Of a DNA stretch of 22,831 bases, positions 1 through 7,308 are shown piece after piece. The notes beneath the pieces are model-generated. The model did not search any database and was not told the DNA's origin. It was given only the letters and a program-made list of their open reading frames with translations. The DNA lies in assembly GCF_937890665.1 (NCBI RefSeq), contig NZ_CALADU010000089.1:1-22831 (forward strand). Reading direction: 5' to 3'. Positions within the stretch are counted from its first letter, which is position 1. Each line of letters opens with the position of its first letter. Origin of the DNA: an uncultured Subdoligranulum sp. (GTDB taxonomy: Bacteria; Bacillota_A; Clostridia; Oscillospirales; Ruminococcaceae). A program made the position numbers and the translations under genes.

Positions 1-6
1 AGTTTG

Positions 7-13
7 CTCCTTT
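7..13 (-). promoter_or_regulatory. Ribosome binding site of a gene beginning just left of the window
   Basis: Read on the minus strand, the 41 bases after the stop of the second sugar permease contain AAAGGAG, followed by only six more bases before the window edge. This is the spacing expected before a start codon, so another operon gene very probably starts immediately outside. No terminator hairpin is visible between the permease and this site, which supports co-transcription. The identity of the gene cannot be seen. Confidence 0.6.
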
Positions 14-41
14 CCAAAATAACATACGGTGAAATGAGAAC

Positions 42-881
42 TTAGCCCTTGACGGCGCCCATCGCAATGCCCTGAGTGAAGTATTTCTGGAATGCCAGGA
101 ACACGGCAATGATGGGGATGGCGGCCAGCGCGGCGCCCGCCATGATCAGGCCGTAGTCGTTGGACATTTCTGCCTGGATCTTGGCAATGCCCAGCGAGAT
201 GGTCAGGCTCTTGGTAGAGTTCAGCATGATCAACTGCAGGAAGTAGTCGTTCCAGCTGTTGATGAAGGTGAAGATGGCCAGCGCACCGATGCCGGGGGTG
301 ACCATGGGCAGCACCACGCTGACGAAGGTGCGGATCTCGCCGGCGCCGTCGATACGGGCGGCCTCGATCATCTCACCGGGGATGGTCTCGCTGAACTGCT
401 TCATCAGGAAGATGCCGAAGGGCCAGCCTACGGTGGGCAGAATGACGGCCCACAGGCTGTCGTGCAGGCCCAAGAAGCTCATCTCTTTGAGCAGGGGGAT
501 CAGAATGACCTGCTTGGGCAGTGCCATGGCGCAGATCATGATGCTGAAGATCAGCGCCCGGCCGGGGAACCGCTTTTTGGCCAGCACGTAGCCCGCCATG
601 GCGGCGGTGATGCAGGTCAGGGCCATGGCCGCCACGGCCATCAGCACGGTGTTGCCCAGCCACAGCAGGGCGGGGTTGTCAAACAGGCGCTGGTAGTTGT
701 CCAGCGTGGGAGCGGTGGGGAACCAGACCGGCGGGTTGGCGTTGACCGCTACCCGGTCCTTGAAAGAACCGGTGACGATCCAGTACAGCGGGAACATGAA
801 GAAGAGGGCCAGCAATGCCAGAATAATGTCCACGATCACCTTGCCGGGGGTGAGCTTTTTGCTTTGTACGGTAGTTTCCAT
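42..881 (-). CDS. Carbohydrate ABC transporter permease, MalG/UgpE type
   Basis: This is an inner-membrane permease of about 279 residues, one of two membrane subunits of a CUT1-type sugar importer. It begins with a short cytosolic stretch and a first membrane segment (about residues 16-37), and has the six-helix layout of the MalG branch. The cytoplasmic EAA loop that docks the ATPase is clear at about residues 173-196 (EAARIDGAGE, then LP). The ATG at 881 is chosen because AGGAGG lies 11 bases upstream; the in-frame GTG at 893 would overlap that ribosome site. Only 16 bases separate it from the upstream permease, so the two are co-translated partners. No ATP-binding gene is present in the window; such systems often share an MsmK-type ATPase encoded elsewhere. 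The substrate cannot be read from the sequence. Confidence 0.93.
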   Translation of the reverse strand: METTVQSKKLTPGKVIVDIILALLALFFMFPLYWIVTGSFKDRVAVNANPPVWFPTAPTLDNYQRLFDNPALLWLGNTVLMAVAAMALTCITAAMAGYVLAKKRFPGRALIFSIMICAMALPKQVILIPLLKEMSFLGLHDSLWAVILPTVGWPFGIFLMKQFSETIPGEMIEAARIDGAGEIRTFVSVVLPMVTPGIGALAIFTFINSWNDYFLQLIMLNSTKSLTISLGIAKIQAEMSNDYGLIMAGAALAAIPIIAVFLAFQKYFTQGIAMGAVKG

Positions 882-897
882 AAAGTTGCGCACCTCC

Positions 898-1854
898 TCA
901 ATCGCCGGAGCCGGAACCGGCTACCTTGAACTGGATGGCCGACAGCACCGCGATGATCAAGGCCAAAATCACGCCCATGGCGTCACCGTAGCCGTAATCG
1001 TTGAGCTTGAAGGCCTGATAGTAGATGTAGTACATGATGGTATCGGTGGCGTGGTTGGGACCGCCGCTGGTCAACAACTGGATCAGCGCGTAGCACTGGA
1101 AGGTGTTGATGGTGGTGATGACCAAAATGTACAGCGTGGTGGGCATGATCTGGGGCCACTTGATGTGCCAGAACACTTGGAAGTTGTTGGCGCCGTCCAC
1201 CTCGGCGGCATCGATGAGGGAGGGGTCCACGTTGCCCAGCGCGGCAATGTACAAGACGATGGGCTGGCCGATGGAGGTGGTGAAGAGGATCAGGATGATG
1301 CAGGCCAGTGCGAACCGTTCGTCACCCAACCAACTGATGTTCTGGTCGATGACGCCGGTGGCGCTGAGCACATAGTTGATCAGGCCGGTGTACTTGTTGA
1401 ACATCCACTTCCAAACCACGGCTACCGCCACGGTGCCGGTGACCACCGGCAGGTAGAAGATGCAGCGGAAGAAGCTGCGCTTGAAGGCGCTGAACTTGTA
1501 GACCACCGAGCTGACCCACAGCGAGAAGGCGGTGACGCTGGGCACCGCCACGATGACCAGAATGAAGGTGTTTTTCAGGGCCTTCAGGAAGGTGGGGTCC
1601 TGGAACATCTTGATGTACTGGGCAAATCCCACAAAGGTCAGGGGCTTGCCCATGCGGTAGTCGAAGAAGCTGGTGACCAGACACATGACCATGGGCACCA
1701 CGACAAAAAGAACAAAGAAGAACAGGGCGGGCAGCAAGAAGAGGTAGGCGGCCAGAGTCTGCTGGCGCACCAATGCCGAGTTGCGGAAGGTGCCCTTGTT
1801 GTAGGTCAGCACCTCGCCGCCGGCAGCGGGCTTCGCCTTGGTTTTCGAGGCCAT
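898..1854 (-). CDS. Carbohydrate ABC transporter permease, MalF/UgpA type
   Basis: This is a 318-residue permease, the MalF-branch partner of the downstream permease. The first hydrophobic segment is at about residues 35-62. The EAA loop that contacts the ATPase is at about residues 216-238 (AAEVDGANNF, then WPQIMP). An upstream in-frame ATG at 1980 exists, but the ATG at 1854 is preferred: it has a strong AAAGGAGG eight bases upstream, and the extra 42 residues are Pro/Arg-rich and lie over a terminator-like hairpin. The gene sits between the binding-protein gene (about 200 bases upstream, separated by two hairpins) and the second permease (16-base gap). Role: with its partner it forms the translocation pore of a CUT1 oligosaccharide or sugar importer. 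Confidence 0.92.
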   Translation of the reverse strand: MASKTKAKPAAGGEVLTYNKGTFRNSALVRQQTLAAYLFLLPALFFFVLFVVVPMVMCLVTSFFDYRMGKPLTFVGFAQYIKMFQDPTFLKALKNTFILVIVAVPSVTAFSLWVSSVVYKFSAFKRSFFRCIFYLPVVTGTVAVAVVWKWMFNKYTGLINYVLSATGVIDQNISWLGDERFALACIILILFTTSIGQPIVLYIAALGNVDPSLIDAAEVDGANNFQVFWHIKWPQIMPTTLYILVITTINTFQCYALIQLLTSGGPNHATDTIMYYIYYQAFKLNDYGYGDAMGVILALIIAVLSAIQFKVAGSGSGD

Positions 1855-1941
1855 AGAAGGCCCTCCTTTCCGATACAGGGGCAGCGAAGCGGGCCGCGGG
1901 ACCCGGTTTGCTGCGGGAAGGGGTGTTTTTGCCAAAAGGAG

Positions 1942-1974
1942 GCCCCCGCTCCATCGTTTTGAGGGAACGGGGGC
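1942..1974 (-). terminator. Intercistronic terminator-like hairpin before the permease genes
   Basis: Arms 1942-1952 and 1964-1974 pair over 11 positions (GCCCCCG core, one G-T pair) around an 11-base loop. On the minus strand it is followed by TCCTTTTGG, a moderate T-rich tract. With the neighbouring hairpin it lies between the binding-protein gene and the permeases and could act as partial terminator or mRNA stabiliser, giving more binding protein than permease. Confidence 0.55.
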
Positions 1975-1989
1975 GCTCACTCCTTTCTG

Positions 1990-2056
1990 AAAAAGCCGTT
2001 CAGCCGATCACCGGGCGGCCGCGTGCCGCGCCGGTGGCAGTGGTGGGGGGCTGAAC
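1990..2056 (-). terminator. Large hairpin directly after the binding-protein gene
   Basis: On the minus strand GTTCAGCC (2056-2049) immediately follows the stop codon and pairs perfectly with GGCTGAAC (2005-1998). Inside it, CACCGG and CCGGTG form a second nested pair around a GC-rich core. CTTTTT follows the stem. This is a typical 3' end for a high-abundance binding-protein message with partial read-through to the permeases. Confidence 0.55.
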
Positions 2057-3421
2057 TTACGCGGCGGCAGCAGCCAGCGCGTCGTTGCTGGTGGTGGTGT
2101 AGGTGGCTACGGCGTCATCCACACTGGTGCCGGTGAAGATCTGCTGCAGCATGTTCCACCAAGCGGTGCGCTGCTCGGCCCAGCCGGCGGTGACGGGGTA
2201 GTAGTCGCCCAGATACTGCATGAAGCTGGAGAACTGCGCCATACGGTCGGCGTCCTCGGTGCCGGTGTAAACATCACCGAAAGAGGCACGGACGGGGAAG
2301 AAGCCGGTCAGACGGACGCTCTCGGGACCCTGCTCGGGATCGTCGCAGAGGAACTTGATGAACTCTTTGGCGGCAGCGGCCTTGTTGTCGTCGCCGTTGT
2401 CAAAGATGCCGAAGCCCCAGATGCCGCCGCACAGCTCAGGCACGCCGTCGTCAGAGGGGAAGGCAACCGCCATCGGGGTGAAGGTGACGGAGGAAGCGTA
2501 CTGCGCCTGATTGGAGGCGTTCCAGCACAGCGTCATGGCCACGGTGCCGTTGGCGAAGAGCTGCAGCTCGTCAGAAGCCTGGGCAGCGGCGTCGTAGCTG
2601 ATCAGGCCCTCGTTGGCCCAATCCACCAGCTGCTGCAAAGCCTTCTTGTTGGCGTCGCTGTCGGTGGTGTAAGCGGTGTGGTCAGCGTTGGTGAACTGGC
2701 CGCTGTACAGGTTGTTGACCAGCGCGCGGGTGCCCTGGTCGCCGCCCTGACCGCCGCAGTAAACGATGGCGGTGGTGTCCACGCCGTTGTCCTTCAAAGC
2801 CTGCAGGGCCTTCTCGAAGTTCTCGGTGGTCCAAGTGCCGTCTTCGTTGATGTACTGCAGCGCACCGGCCTCTTCAAACATCTCTTTGTTGATGGCCATG
2901 GTGTGGGTGGTCATGCACAGGGGGTATTCATAGTAGCTGCCGTCGGCGCCCTTGCAGGCGTTGACCACGGCCTGACTCACGGCCGAGATGTCCGCCACGG
3001 CGTCCTCAGTCCACAGGTCGCTCAGGTCCAGCATCTTGCCCTTGGCGCCCCAGTTGGAAACCAGACGCTCGGGACCTTCCATGACGATGTCGGGGGTGGT
3101 GCCGGCCTCGATGGCGGCGGTAACCTGATCGTCACCGTTGGTGTAGTCCAGATATTCCACCGTGACGTTGATGCCGGGGTGGGTCTCTTGGAACTTGGCG
3201 ATCATGTTGTTCACCGTCTCGGCGTCGCCGAACTGGCCGATGGGATAGGTCCACATCGTGATGTCGGCGGAGAGGCTGTCCCCGGAGGTTTCACCGGTGG
3301 CAGCAGCCGAAGAGGTGCTCTCGGCGGATTCCGACGCGGTGGAGCTGGAAGCGCCGCCGCAGCCTGCCAGCAGGCCGGCGGTCATGCCCGCGGCCAGAAG
3401 CAAAGACAACTGCTTTTTCAT
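2057..3421 (-). CDS. Sugar ABC transporter solute-binding lipoprotein
   Basis: This is a 454-residue extracellular binding protein of the bacterial family 1 type (MalE/UgpB-like) that captures the sugar and delivers it to the two permeases downstream. The N-terminus is a classic lipoprotein signal: MKKQ, a hydrophobic stretch, and the lipobox LLAGC with the lipidated Cys at residue 21, followed by a Ser/Thr/Ala-rich tether to about residue 55. The mature part starts with the strand ITMWTYPIG and contains the family-typical FQETHPGINV segment. The ATG at 3421 is chosen for the lipoprotein signal and the AAAGGAG six bases upstream; a longer frame reaching 3814 has no signal peptide and would run through the promoter. 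It is the first gene of the operon, divergent from an RpiR regulator that probably controls it. RpiR partners are common for amino sugars and sialic acid, but the substrate is not shown here. Confidence 0.93.
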   Translation of the reverse strand: MKKQLSLLLAAGMTAGLLAGCGGASSSTASESAESTSSAAATGETSGDSLSADITMWTYPIGQFGDAETVNNMIAKFQETHPGINVTVEYLDYTNGDDQVTAAIEAGTTPDIVMEGPERLVSNWGAKGKMLDLSDLWTEDAVADISAVSQAVVNACKGADGSYYEYPLCMTTHTMAINKEMFEEAGALQYINEDGTWTTENFEKALQALKDNGVDTTAIVYCGGQGGDQGTRALVNNLYSGQFTNADHTAYTTDSDANKKALQQLVDWANEGLISYDAAAQASDELQLFANGTVAMTLCWNASNQAQYASSVTFTPMAVAFPSDDGVPELCGGIWGFGIFDNGDDNKAAAAKEFIKFLCDDPEQGPESVRLTGFFPVRASFGDVYTGTEDADRMAQFSSFMQYLGDYYPVTAGWAEQRTAWWNMLQQIFTGTSVDDAVATYTTTSNDALAAAAA

Positions 3422-3481
3422 GTTTTTCTCCTTTGTGTTTGACGGGTGGTGGGGGCGGATACGCTCCGTCCCGCTTGATAA

Positions 3482-3510
3482 TTTCCATTTTAGAAAAATA
3501 TTTTCCATTT
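3482..3510. promoter_or_regulatory. Direct repeats and A/T palindrome within the ABC promoter (candidate operator)
   Basis: TTTCCATTT occurs at 3482-3490 and again at 3502-3510, exactly 20 bases (two helix turns) apart. One copy touches the -10 box and the other the -35 box. Between them AAAATATTTT (3495-3504) is a perfect palindrome. The placement over the promoter makes this a plausible binding site for the divergent RpiR regulator; that assignment is inference. Confidence 0.4.
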
Positions 3511-3515
3511 GTCCA
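3487..3515 (-). promoter_or_regulatory. Sigma-A promoter of the sugar ABC operon
   Basis: On the minus strand TGGACA (3515-3510) and TAAAAT (3492-3487) are separated by 17 bases, each one mismatch from consensus. Transcription would start near 3480, giving a leader of about 60 bases before the binding-protein start. Confidence 0.7.
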
Positions 3516-3781
3516 GATGTATTTTCACCAATGTTTTGCCGAGTTTCTGGTGGTAATGCACAAAAACAACGAGTTTTCCACGATGTTGCAGCAATAAATT
3601 GACAAAGAAAGCAAGAACTGTATAAGGAGAGCTTGCGAAAAAGTTTTTTGCGTGTCAAAAAAAGTGAAAAGGATTTGCATTTTGCCGGGGCTTTCCCGGC
3701 GTCTAAGCCGGGGCACACCGAAAGCGGACGGTGGCTGCCCACCCCAAGAAAGAAAACAGCAAAGTGAGGTTTTTTTCGATT

Positions 3782-3799
3782 TTCTGTACATTCTGTACA
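3782..3799 (+). repeat. Tandem 9-bp repeat TTCTGTACA x2
   Basis: TTCTGTACA is repeated without a gap at 3782-3790 and 3791-3799; each copy holds the palindrome TGTACA. It lies about 35 bases upstream of the -35 box of the rpiR promoter, a position typical of regulator sites. No known regulator is assigned. Confidence 0.4.
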
Positions 3800-3833
3800 A
3801 AGTTCACCCGCCAAATGTAGGAAAAATCCACAC

Positions 3834-3862
3834 TTGTCAAGCCTTGTTTTTTCTTTTATACT
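3834..3862 (+). promoter_or_regulatory. Sigma-A promoter of the rpiR regulator gene
   Basis: TTGTCA (3834-3839) and TATACT (3857-3862) are 17 bases apart, each one mismatch from consensus. Transcription would start near 3869, about 60 bases before the ATG at 3932. Confidence 0.75.
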
Positions 3863-3931
3863 AGTGTTAGAAAAAAAGTTTTATTTTTGCGCCGGGCAAC
3901 ACCGGCGTTTGAGAAAAAAGGAGTGCCCCCC

Positions 3932-4780
3932 ATGAATTCCTGCAATTTCTGGGAACTGCTGCGTTCACAGTATAGTGAATTGACCCGTTCGGGGCGGCGT
4001 GTGGCCGATTATCTGACCCAACACGCCGAGGAAGCCCAGTATCTGTCCATCTCGTCGCTGGCGGCAGCCTGCGGCGTGGCCGAAGCCACCATCTTCCGGT
4101 TCTGCCGCTCGCTGGGGTTTGACGGCTATAATGAAATGAAGATCTCTTTGGCTCAGGCCAACGCTCTGCCCACCGCGGCGGGGGCCAACAAGCTGGAACC
4201 CGGCACCGACACCGCTACCCTGTGTACCCATGCCAGTGCCGTGGCGCTGGAAGCCATCAACGGCACCCGCTCGGTGCTGGACCCCGACGCCATCGACGCC
4301 GCCGCCACCCTGCTGCAGCGGGCCCGGCAGGTGTTCTGCTTCGGGCAGGGGGGCAGCCAGATCTTGGCCAACGATATCTGGGCCCGGTTTGCCATTGTGT
4401 CCACCAAATTCCGCACCGCCGGTGACAGCCATATGCAGACCTTGGCCGCCAGCCTGATGGTGCCCGAGGATGTGGTGCTCTTCATCTCCTACTCCGGTTC
4501 CACCCGGGATATGATGGAAACGCTGCGCATCGTCAAGGGCAACGGGGCCAAGGTCATCCTGCTGACCCACTACGCCGACGCTCCCGGCACGGCGCTGGCC
4601 GACGTGGTGCTGCTCTGCGGTGCCAAGGAAAGTCCGCTGGACAGCGGCAGCATCGCCGCCAAGATCGCGGTGCTTTTTGTGGCCGAAGTGTTGGTGCTGC
4701 GCTACACGCTGGACAATCAGGAACTGGCCGCCATTGCTCGGGAACGCACCAGCAAGGCGCTGGCTCCCAAACTGCTGTGA
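3932..4780 (+). CDS. RpiR-family transcriptional regulator (HTH plus SIS domain)
   Basis: This is a 282-residue cytosolic regulator. The N-terminal HTH_6 domain spans about residues 1-75, with the recognition part around SISSLAAACGVAEATIFRFC (39-58), the hallmark RpiR signature. The C-terminal SIS phosphosugar-binding domain (about 118-250) has the motif SYSGSTRD (187-194). Family members sense a sugar phosphate and repress or activate catabolic genes. The ATG at 3932 is chosen for AAGGAG eight bases upstream; a TTG at 3887 lacks a ribosome site. It is divergent from the sugar ABC operon, which makes it the likely regulator of that operon and perhaps of itself. The phosphosugar ligand is unknown. 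Confidence 0.92.
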   Translation: MNSCNFWELLRSQYSELTRSGRRVADYLTQHAEEAQYLSISSLAAACGVAEATIFRFCRSLGFDGYNEMKISLAQANALPTAAGANKLEPGTDTATLCTHASAVALEAINGTRSVLDPDAIDAAATLLQRARQVFCFGQGGSQILANDIWARFAIVSTKFRTAGDSHMQTLAASLMVPEDVVLFISYSGSTRDMMETLRIVKGNGAKVILLTHYADAPGTALADVVLLCGAKESPLDSGSIAAKIAVLFVAEVLVLRYTLDNQELAAIARERTSKALAPKLL

Positions 4781-4803
4781 TACCGGTACCGTACCAAAAC
4801 AAA

Positions 4804-4838
4804 AAACGGGCGTGCTCCTATTGGGGGCACGCCCGTTT
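4804..4838. terminator. Bidirectional terminator between rpiR and the MATE gene
   Basis: Arms 4804-4815 and 4827-4838 (AAACGGGCGTGC and its complement) pair perfectly around an 11-base loop. On the minus strand a long T-rich tract follows, closing the MATE operon; on the plus strand a short T tract follows, closing rpiR. Confidence 0.85.
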
Positions 4839-4847
4839 GGCTTTGGT

Positions 4848-6221
4848 TCAGGCCGTTTGGGGTGTGGGGGTGGTGCGCAGCCGGCGCAGCTCGGCCCGCA
4901 TCGTCAGCGCCGAGGTCACAAAGGCGATGAAATCCGCCACCGGCGTGGCGAAAAGCAGCCCGTCCAACCCCCAGAAGAGGGGCAGGATCAGCAGCAGCGG
5001 CACCAAGAAAAAGACCTGCCGGGTCAGGGCTAGCAGCAGACCCCGGATGGGTTTGCCGATGGCCGCAAAGAAGTTGGAGGAGAGGAGCTGCACGCAGTTG
5101 ACCACCACCATGAATAGGTAGGTGCGCATGAATTTGACGGCAAATTCAAAATAGAGGTGGTCGCCGGTGCCGAACAGGGACACGATCTGTTTGGGAAAAA
5201 GCTGGAACGCCGCAAACCCCACGGCAGAGATGGCCAGCGCCAGCTTGACAGCCAGCAGATAGATGCCCCGGACCCGGTCATACTTGCCGGCGCCGTAGTT
5301 GAAGCTGATGATGGGCTGGGTCCCTTGGGAGATACCCACGATGATGGCCAGCAGGATGGCGTTGATCTTGATAACGATGCCGCTGGTGGCCAGCGGAATC
5401 TCGCTGCCGTAGATGGTTTGGGCGCCGTAGTAGGTCAGCGAGTTGTTCAGAACGATCTGCACAAAGGTAATGGCCAGTTGGTTCATGCTGTTGCTCAACC
5501 CCAGCGAGGCGATGCGGCGCCACAGGGCAGGCTGGGGCCGGAAATCGCTGCGCTGCAGGTGGATGTTGTGGAAGCGGGGCAGATAGGCCACCGCCATAGC
5601 GGCGGAGGCAGCCTGCCCGATGACGGTGGCCCAAGCGGCGCCGGCCACGCCCCAGTGGCAGACAAAGATAAAGACGGGGTCAAGGATGGTGTTGAGGATA
5701 GCGCCCAGCAGCATGCAGGCCATGGAATACCGGGGACTGCCGTCCGCCCGGGCCAGATTGCTGATGGCGTTGGTCAAGATCAGCAGCGGCATGCCCACGG
5801 CGGTGATGCGGGTGTACTGCAAGGCGTAGGGCATTACGCTGTCGGTGGCGCCGAAAAGCCGCAGCAGTTGGGGCAAAAACAGCTCTACCAGAACCATATA
5901 GAGAAGGCCCAGCACCACCATCATGGTTACGGCAGCGGCCACCACCCGGCGGGCCAAATCGGCCTTGCCGGCCCCCAGATTCAGGTTGAAGCCTGCGGCG
6001 CTGCCAATGCCGATGAGCAGCGCAATGGACATGCAGATGGTGGTCAGCGGGTAAGCTACGTTGGTGGCGGCGTTGCCCAGATACCCCACGCCCTGTCCGA
6101 TAAAGATCTGGTCTACGATATTGTACAGCGAGCTGACCAGCATGGCCAGAATGCTGGGTACGGCAAAGGATGCCAGCAGTTGGGGCAGCGGTTTGACGCC
6201 CAGCGGGTCTTTATTCGGCAT
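4848..6221 (-). CDS. MATE-family multidrug efflux transporter
   Basis: This is a 457-residue integral membrane protein with the two-lobed MatE repeat and about twelve helices. The start MPNKDPLG and the first helix SFAVPSILAMLVSSLYNIVD are typical of the DinF/NorM-like branch common in Clostridia. The second repeat begins near SLGLSNSMNQLAITFVQIV. Family members export cationic drugs or metabolites using a Na+ or H+ gradient; the substrate is unknown. The start at 6221 has AGAGGAGGA eight bases upstream and overlaps the end of the MarR gene by 11 bases, so the two are translationally coupled. The overlap and the MarR operator upstream suggest ligand-inducible efflux. Confidence 0.93.
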   Translation of the reverse strand: MPNKDPLGVKPLPQLLASFAVPSILAMLVSSLYNIVDQIFIGQGVGYLGNAATNVAYPLTTICMSIALLIGIGSAAGFNLNLGAGKADLARRVVAAAVTMMVVLGLLYMVLVELFLPQLLRLFGATDSVMPYALQYTRITAVGMPLLILTNAISNLARADGSPRYSMACMLLGAILNTILDPVFIFVCHWGVAGAAWATVIGQAASAAMAVAYLPRFHNIHLQRSDFRPQPALWRRIASLGLSNSMNQLAITFVQIVLNNSLTYYGAQTIYGSEIPLATSGIVIKINAILLAIIVGISQGTQPIISFNYGAGKYDRVRGIYLLAVKLALAISAVGFAAFQLFPKQIVSLFGTGDHLYFEFAVKFMRTYLFMVVVNCVQLLSSNFFAAIGKPIRGLLLALTRQVFFLVPLLLILPLFWGLDGLLFATPVADFIAFVTSALTMRAELRRLRTTPTPQTA

Positions 6222-6657
6222 GGTCGGGGTCCTCCTCTCGGTTCGATTCCACCGCGCGCAGGGCGGCGGTGCGCAGTGCCTGTTCTACCTCCGCCCGGGT
6301 ATCCGGCGCTAGGTCAGCCAGCATGCGCTCCTGCCAAAGGCGGCGCAGCCGGGTGATTTTCGGGAAGATGTCCAGCGCTTTCTGGGTGGGATAGATGCAG
6401 AACGTCCGCCGGTTTTTGCTGTTGCTGCGGCGCTCCAGCAAGCCCTGCTTTTCCAGCGCTACAAGGGCCCGCGTTACATTGCTGGGATTGACGTAAAAAA
6501 TCTGGAAAAACCGGTCCTGTGTCAGCCCGGGATGGGTGCAGACCTCCACCACATACATGTATTGGCTGGCGTTCAGGCCGTAAGGCGCCAACTCCCGGTC
6601 CATATGCAGCGCCGTTTGCCGCGCTGTAATGGAAACCCATTTGATAAAATCGTCCAT
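6211..6657 (-). CDS. MarR-family transcriptional regulator
   Basis: This is a 148-residue winged-helix regulator. The HTH lies at about residues 44-80 (GLTQDRFFQIFYVNPSNVTR), followed by the wing (LLERRSNSKNRRTFCIYPT), which has the Arg-rich wing tip of the family. The C-terminal helix would form the dimer with the N-terminal helix. AAAGGAG eight bases upstream fixes the start. It is the first gene of a two-gene operon with the MATE exporter, a very common repressor/efflux pairing. Two TTGC-N4-GCAA palindromes overlap its own promoter, so autorepression is likely, with relief by a small molecule. Confidence 0.93.
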   Translation of the reverse strand: MDDFIKWVSITARQTALHMDRELAPYGLNASQYMYVVEVCTHPGLTQDRFFQIFYVNPSNVTRALVALEKQGLLERRSNSKNRRTFCIYPTQKALDIFPKITRLRRLWQERMLADLAPDTRAEVEQALRTAALRAVESNREEDPDHAE

Positions 6658-6684
6658 GAAAAAAGCTCCTTTCTCTGTCTAGCA

Positions 6685-6713
6685 GTATACACCCAACTGT
6701 TTGCGCACGCAAG
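6685..6713 (-). promoter_or_regulatory. Promoter of the marR-MATE operon
   Basis: On the minus strand TTGCGT (6713-6708) and TATACT (6690-6685) are 17 bases apart. The -35 box lies inside the first operator palindrome, so a bound MarR would block RNA polymerase. Confidence 0.65.
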
Positions 6714-6739
6714 CAGAAATTTGCACGCGCAAACAGTTT
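6696..6739. promoter_or_regulatory. MarR operator: two nested palindromes in a 44-bp inverted repeat
   Basis: TTGCGCACGCAA (6702-6713) and TTGCACGCGCAA (6722-6733) are both TTGC-N4-GCAA palindromes, 20 bases apart centre to centre. They sit inside a larger perfect inverted repeat: AACTGTTTGCGC (6696-6707) and GCGCAAACAGTT (6728-6739). The two-turn spacing suits two dimers on one face of the helix. The site lies between the divergent marR and eamA promoters and could control both. Confidence 0.75.
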
Positions 6740-6774
6740 TGGGTCTGGGGTGCTGGTTGTGGGCTGCCTGTCGT

Positions 6775-6783
6775 GGTATAATG
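6775..6783 (+). promoter_or_regulatory. Extended -10 promoter of the small EamA-type gene
   Basis: TGGTATAAT gives a perfect TATAAT with the extended TGN element. No good -35 box is seen at 17 bases, which is normal for extended -10 promoters. The -10 box lies about 45 bases from the second MarR palindrome. Confidence 0.6.
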
Positions 6784-6833
6784 GAACCGGCAGCCGGAAG
6801 GGTTGTACTTTTGTGGAAGGGAAGCGTTTTCCC

Positions 6834-7247
6834 ATGTGGCTTGTCTTTGCGGTGGGGTCGTCGGTGTTTGCGGCCCTGACCTCGATTTTGGCTAAAATCG
6901 GTATCGAAGGGGTCGACTCCAATCTGGCCACGGCGGTGCGCACCACCGTGGTGCTGGCCATGGCTTGGGGCATGGTGTTTCTTACCGGTGCCCAAGGGGG
7001 GCTGGGGCAGATCAGCCGCCGCAGTTGGCTGTTCCTGATTCTGTCGGGGCTGGCCACCGGGGCGTCGTGGCTGTGCTACTACCGGGCTCTGCAGCTCGGC
7101 CCCGCCAGCAAGGTGGTACCCATCGATAAACTCAGCGTGGTCATCACGTTGGTGCTGGCGGCGCTGCTCCTCCATGAGCAGGTCACCCCCAAGTCGGCCT
7201 TGGGATGCCTGCTTCTTGGTGCGGGCACCCTGCTGATGGTACTGTAA
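6834..7247 (+). CDS. Small EamA-type (DMT superfamily) membrane protein
   Basis: This is a 137-residue membrane protein holding a single EamA unit with about four to five helices. It starts MWLVFAVGSSVFAALTSIL and contains the family-typical AKIGIEGVDSNLAT and the helix YRALQLGPASKVVPIDKLS. Such one-unit proteins are thought to dimerise into a transporter; the substrate is unknown. The start at 6834 matches the family N-terminus. Its ribosome site (GGAAGGG, 6815-6821) is weak and partly buried in a small hairpin (GGGAA 6819-6823 with TTCCC 6829-6833) that touches the start codon, so translation may be damped. It is divergent from marR and shares the operator region. Confidence 0.85.
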   Translation: MWLVFAVGSSVFAALTSILAKIGIEGVDSNLATAVRTTVVLAMAWGMVFLTGAQGGLGQISRRSWLFLILSGLATGASWLCYYRALQLGPASKVVPIDKLSVVITLVLAALLLHEQVTPKSALGCLLLGAGTLLMVL

Positions 7248-7253
7248 CACAGA

Positions 7254-7290
7254 AAAAACGGGAACGCCCTGTGGGGGTGTTCCCGTTTTT
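7254..7290. terminator. Bidirectional terminator between eamA-type and alcohol dehydrogenase genes
   Basis: AAAAACGGGAAC (7254-7265) pairs perfectly with GTTCCCGTTTTT (7279-7290). T tracts follow on both strands, closing both convergent genes. Confidence 0.9.
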
Positions 7291-7308
7291 GGTTGTGGGC
7301 AAAGGGGT

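Larger units (their letters stand above)
3422..3931. other. Divergent regulatory region between the ABC operon and rpiR
   Basis: These 510 bases carry no supportable gene. The two ends are A/T-rich and hold the two promoters. The middle (about 3684-3743) is a G+C-rich island with hairpins: GCCGGG (3684-3689) can pair with CCCGGC (3695-3700), the same CCCGGC can instead pair with GCCGGG at 3707-3712, and GGTGG-CTGC-CCACC lies at 3730-3743. The island is upstream of both mapped promoters, so it may be a protein-binding or nucleoid feature rather than RNA. Confidence 0.5.

Noticed and set aside
697..1962. Long plus-strand open frame opposite the sugar permeases
   Set aside because: The opposite strand has two clear permeases with EAA loops and ribosome sites; the antisense product has no recognisable features.
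6240..6256. GGTTCGATTCC resembling a tRNA T-loop
   Set aside because: It lies within the MarR coding sequence and no acceptor stem, D-arm or anticodon arm surrounds it.
6819..6833. cre-like (CcpA) site with AAGCGTTTTC core before the EamA-type gene
   Set aside because: The outer TG and CA positions of the consensus are replaced by GG and CC, so it is a weak match better explained as a small hairpin.
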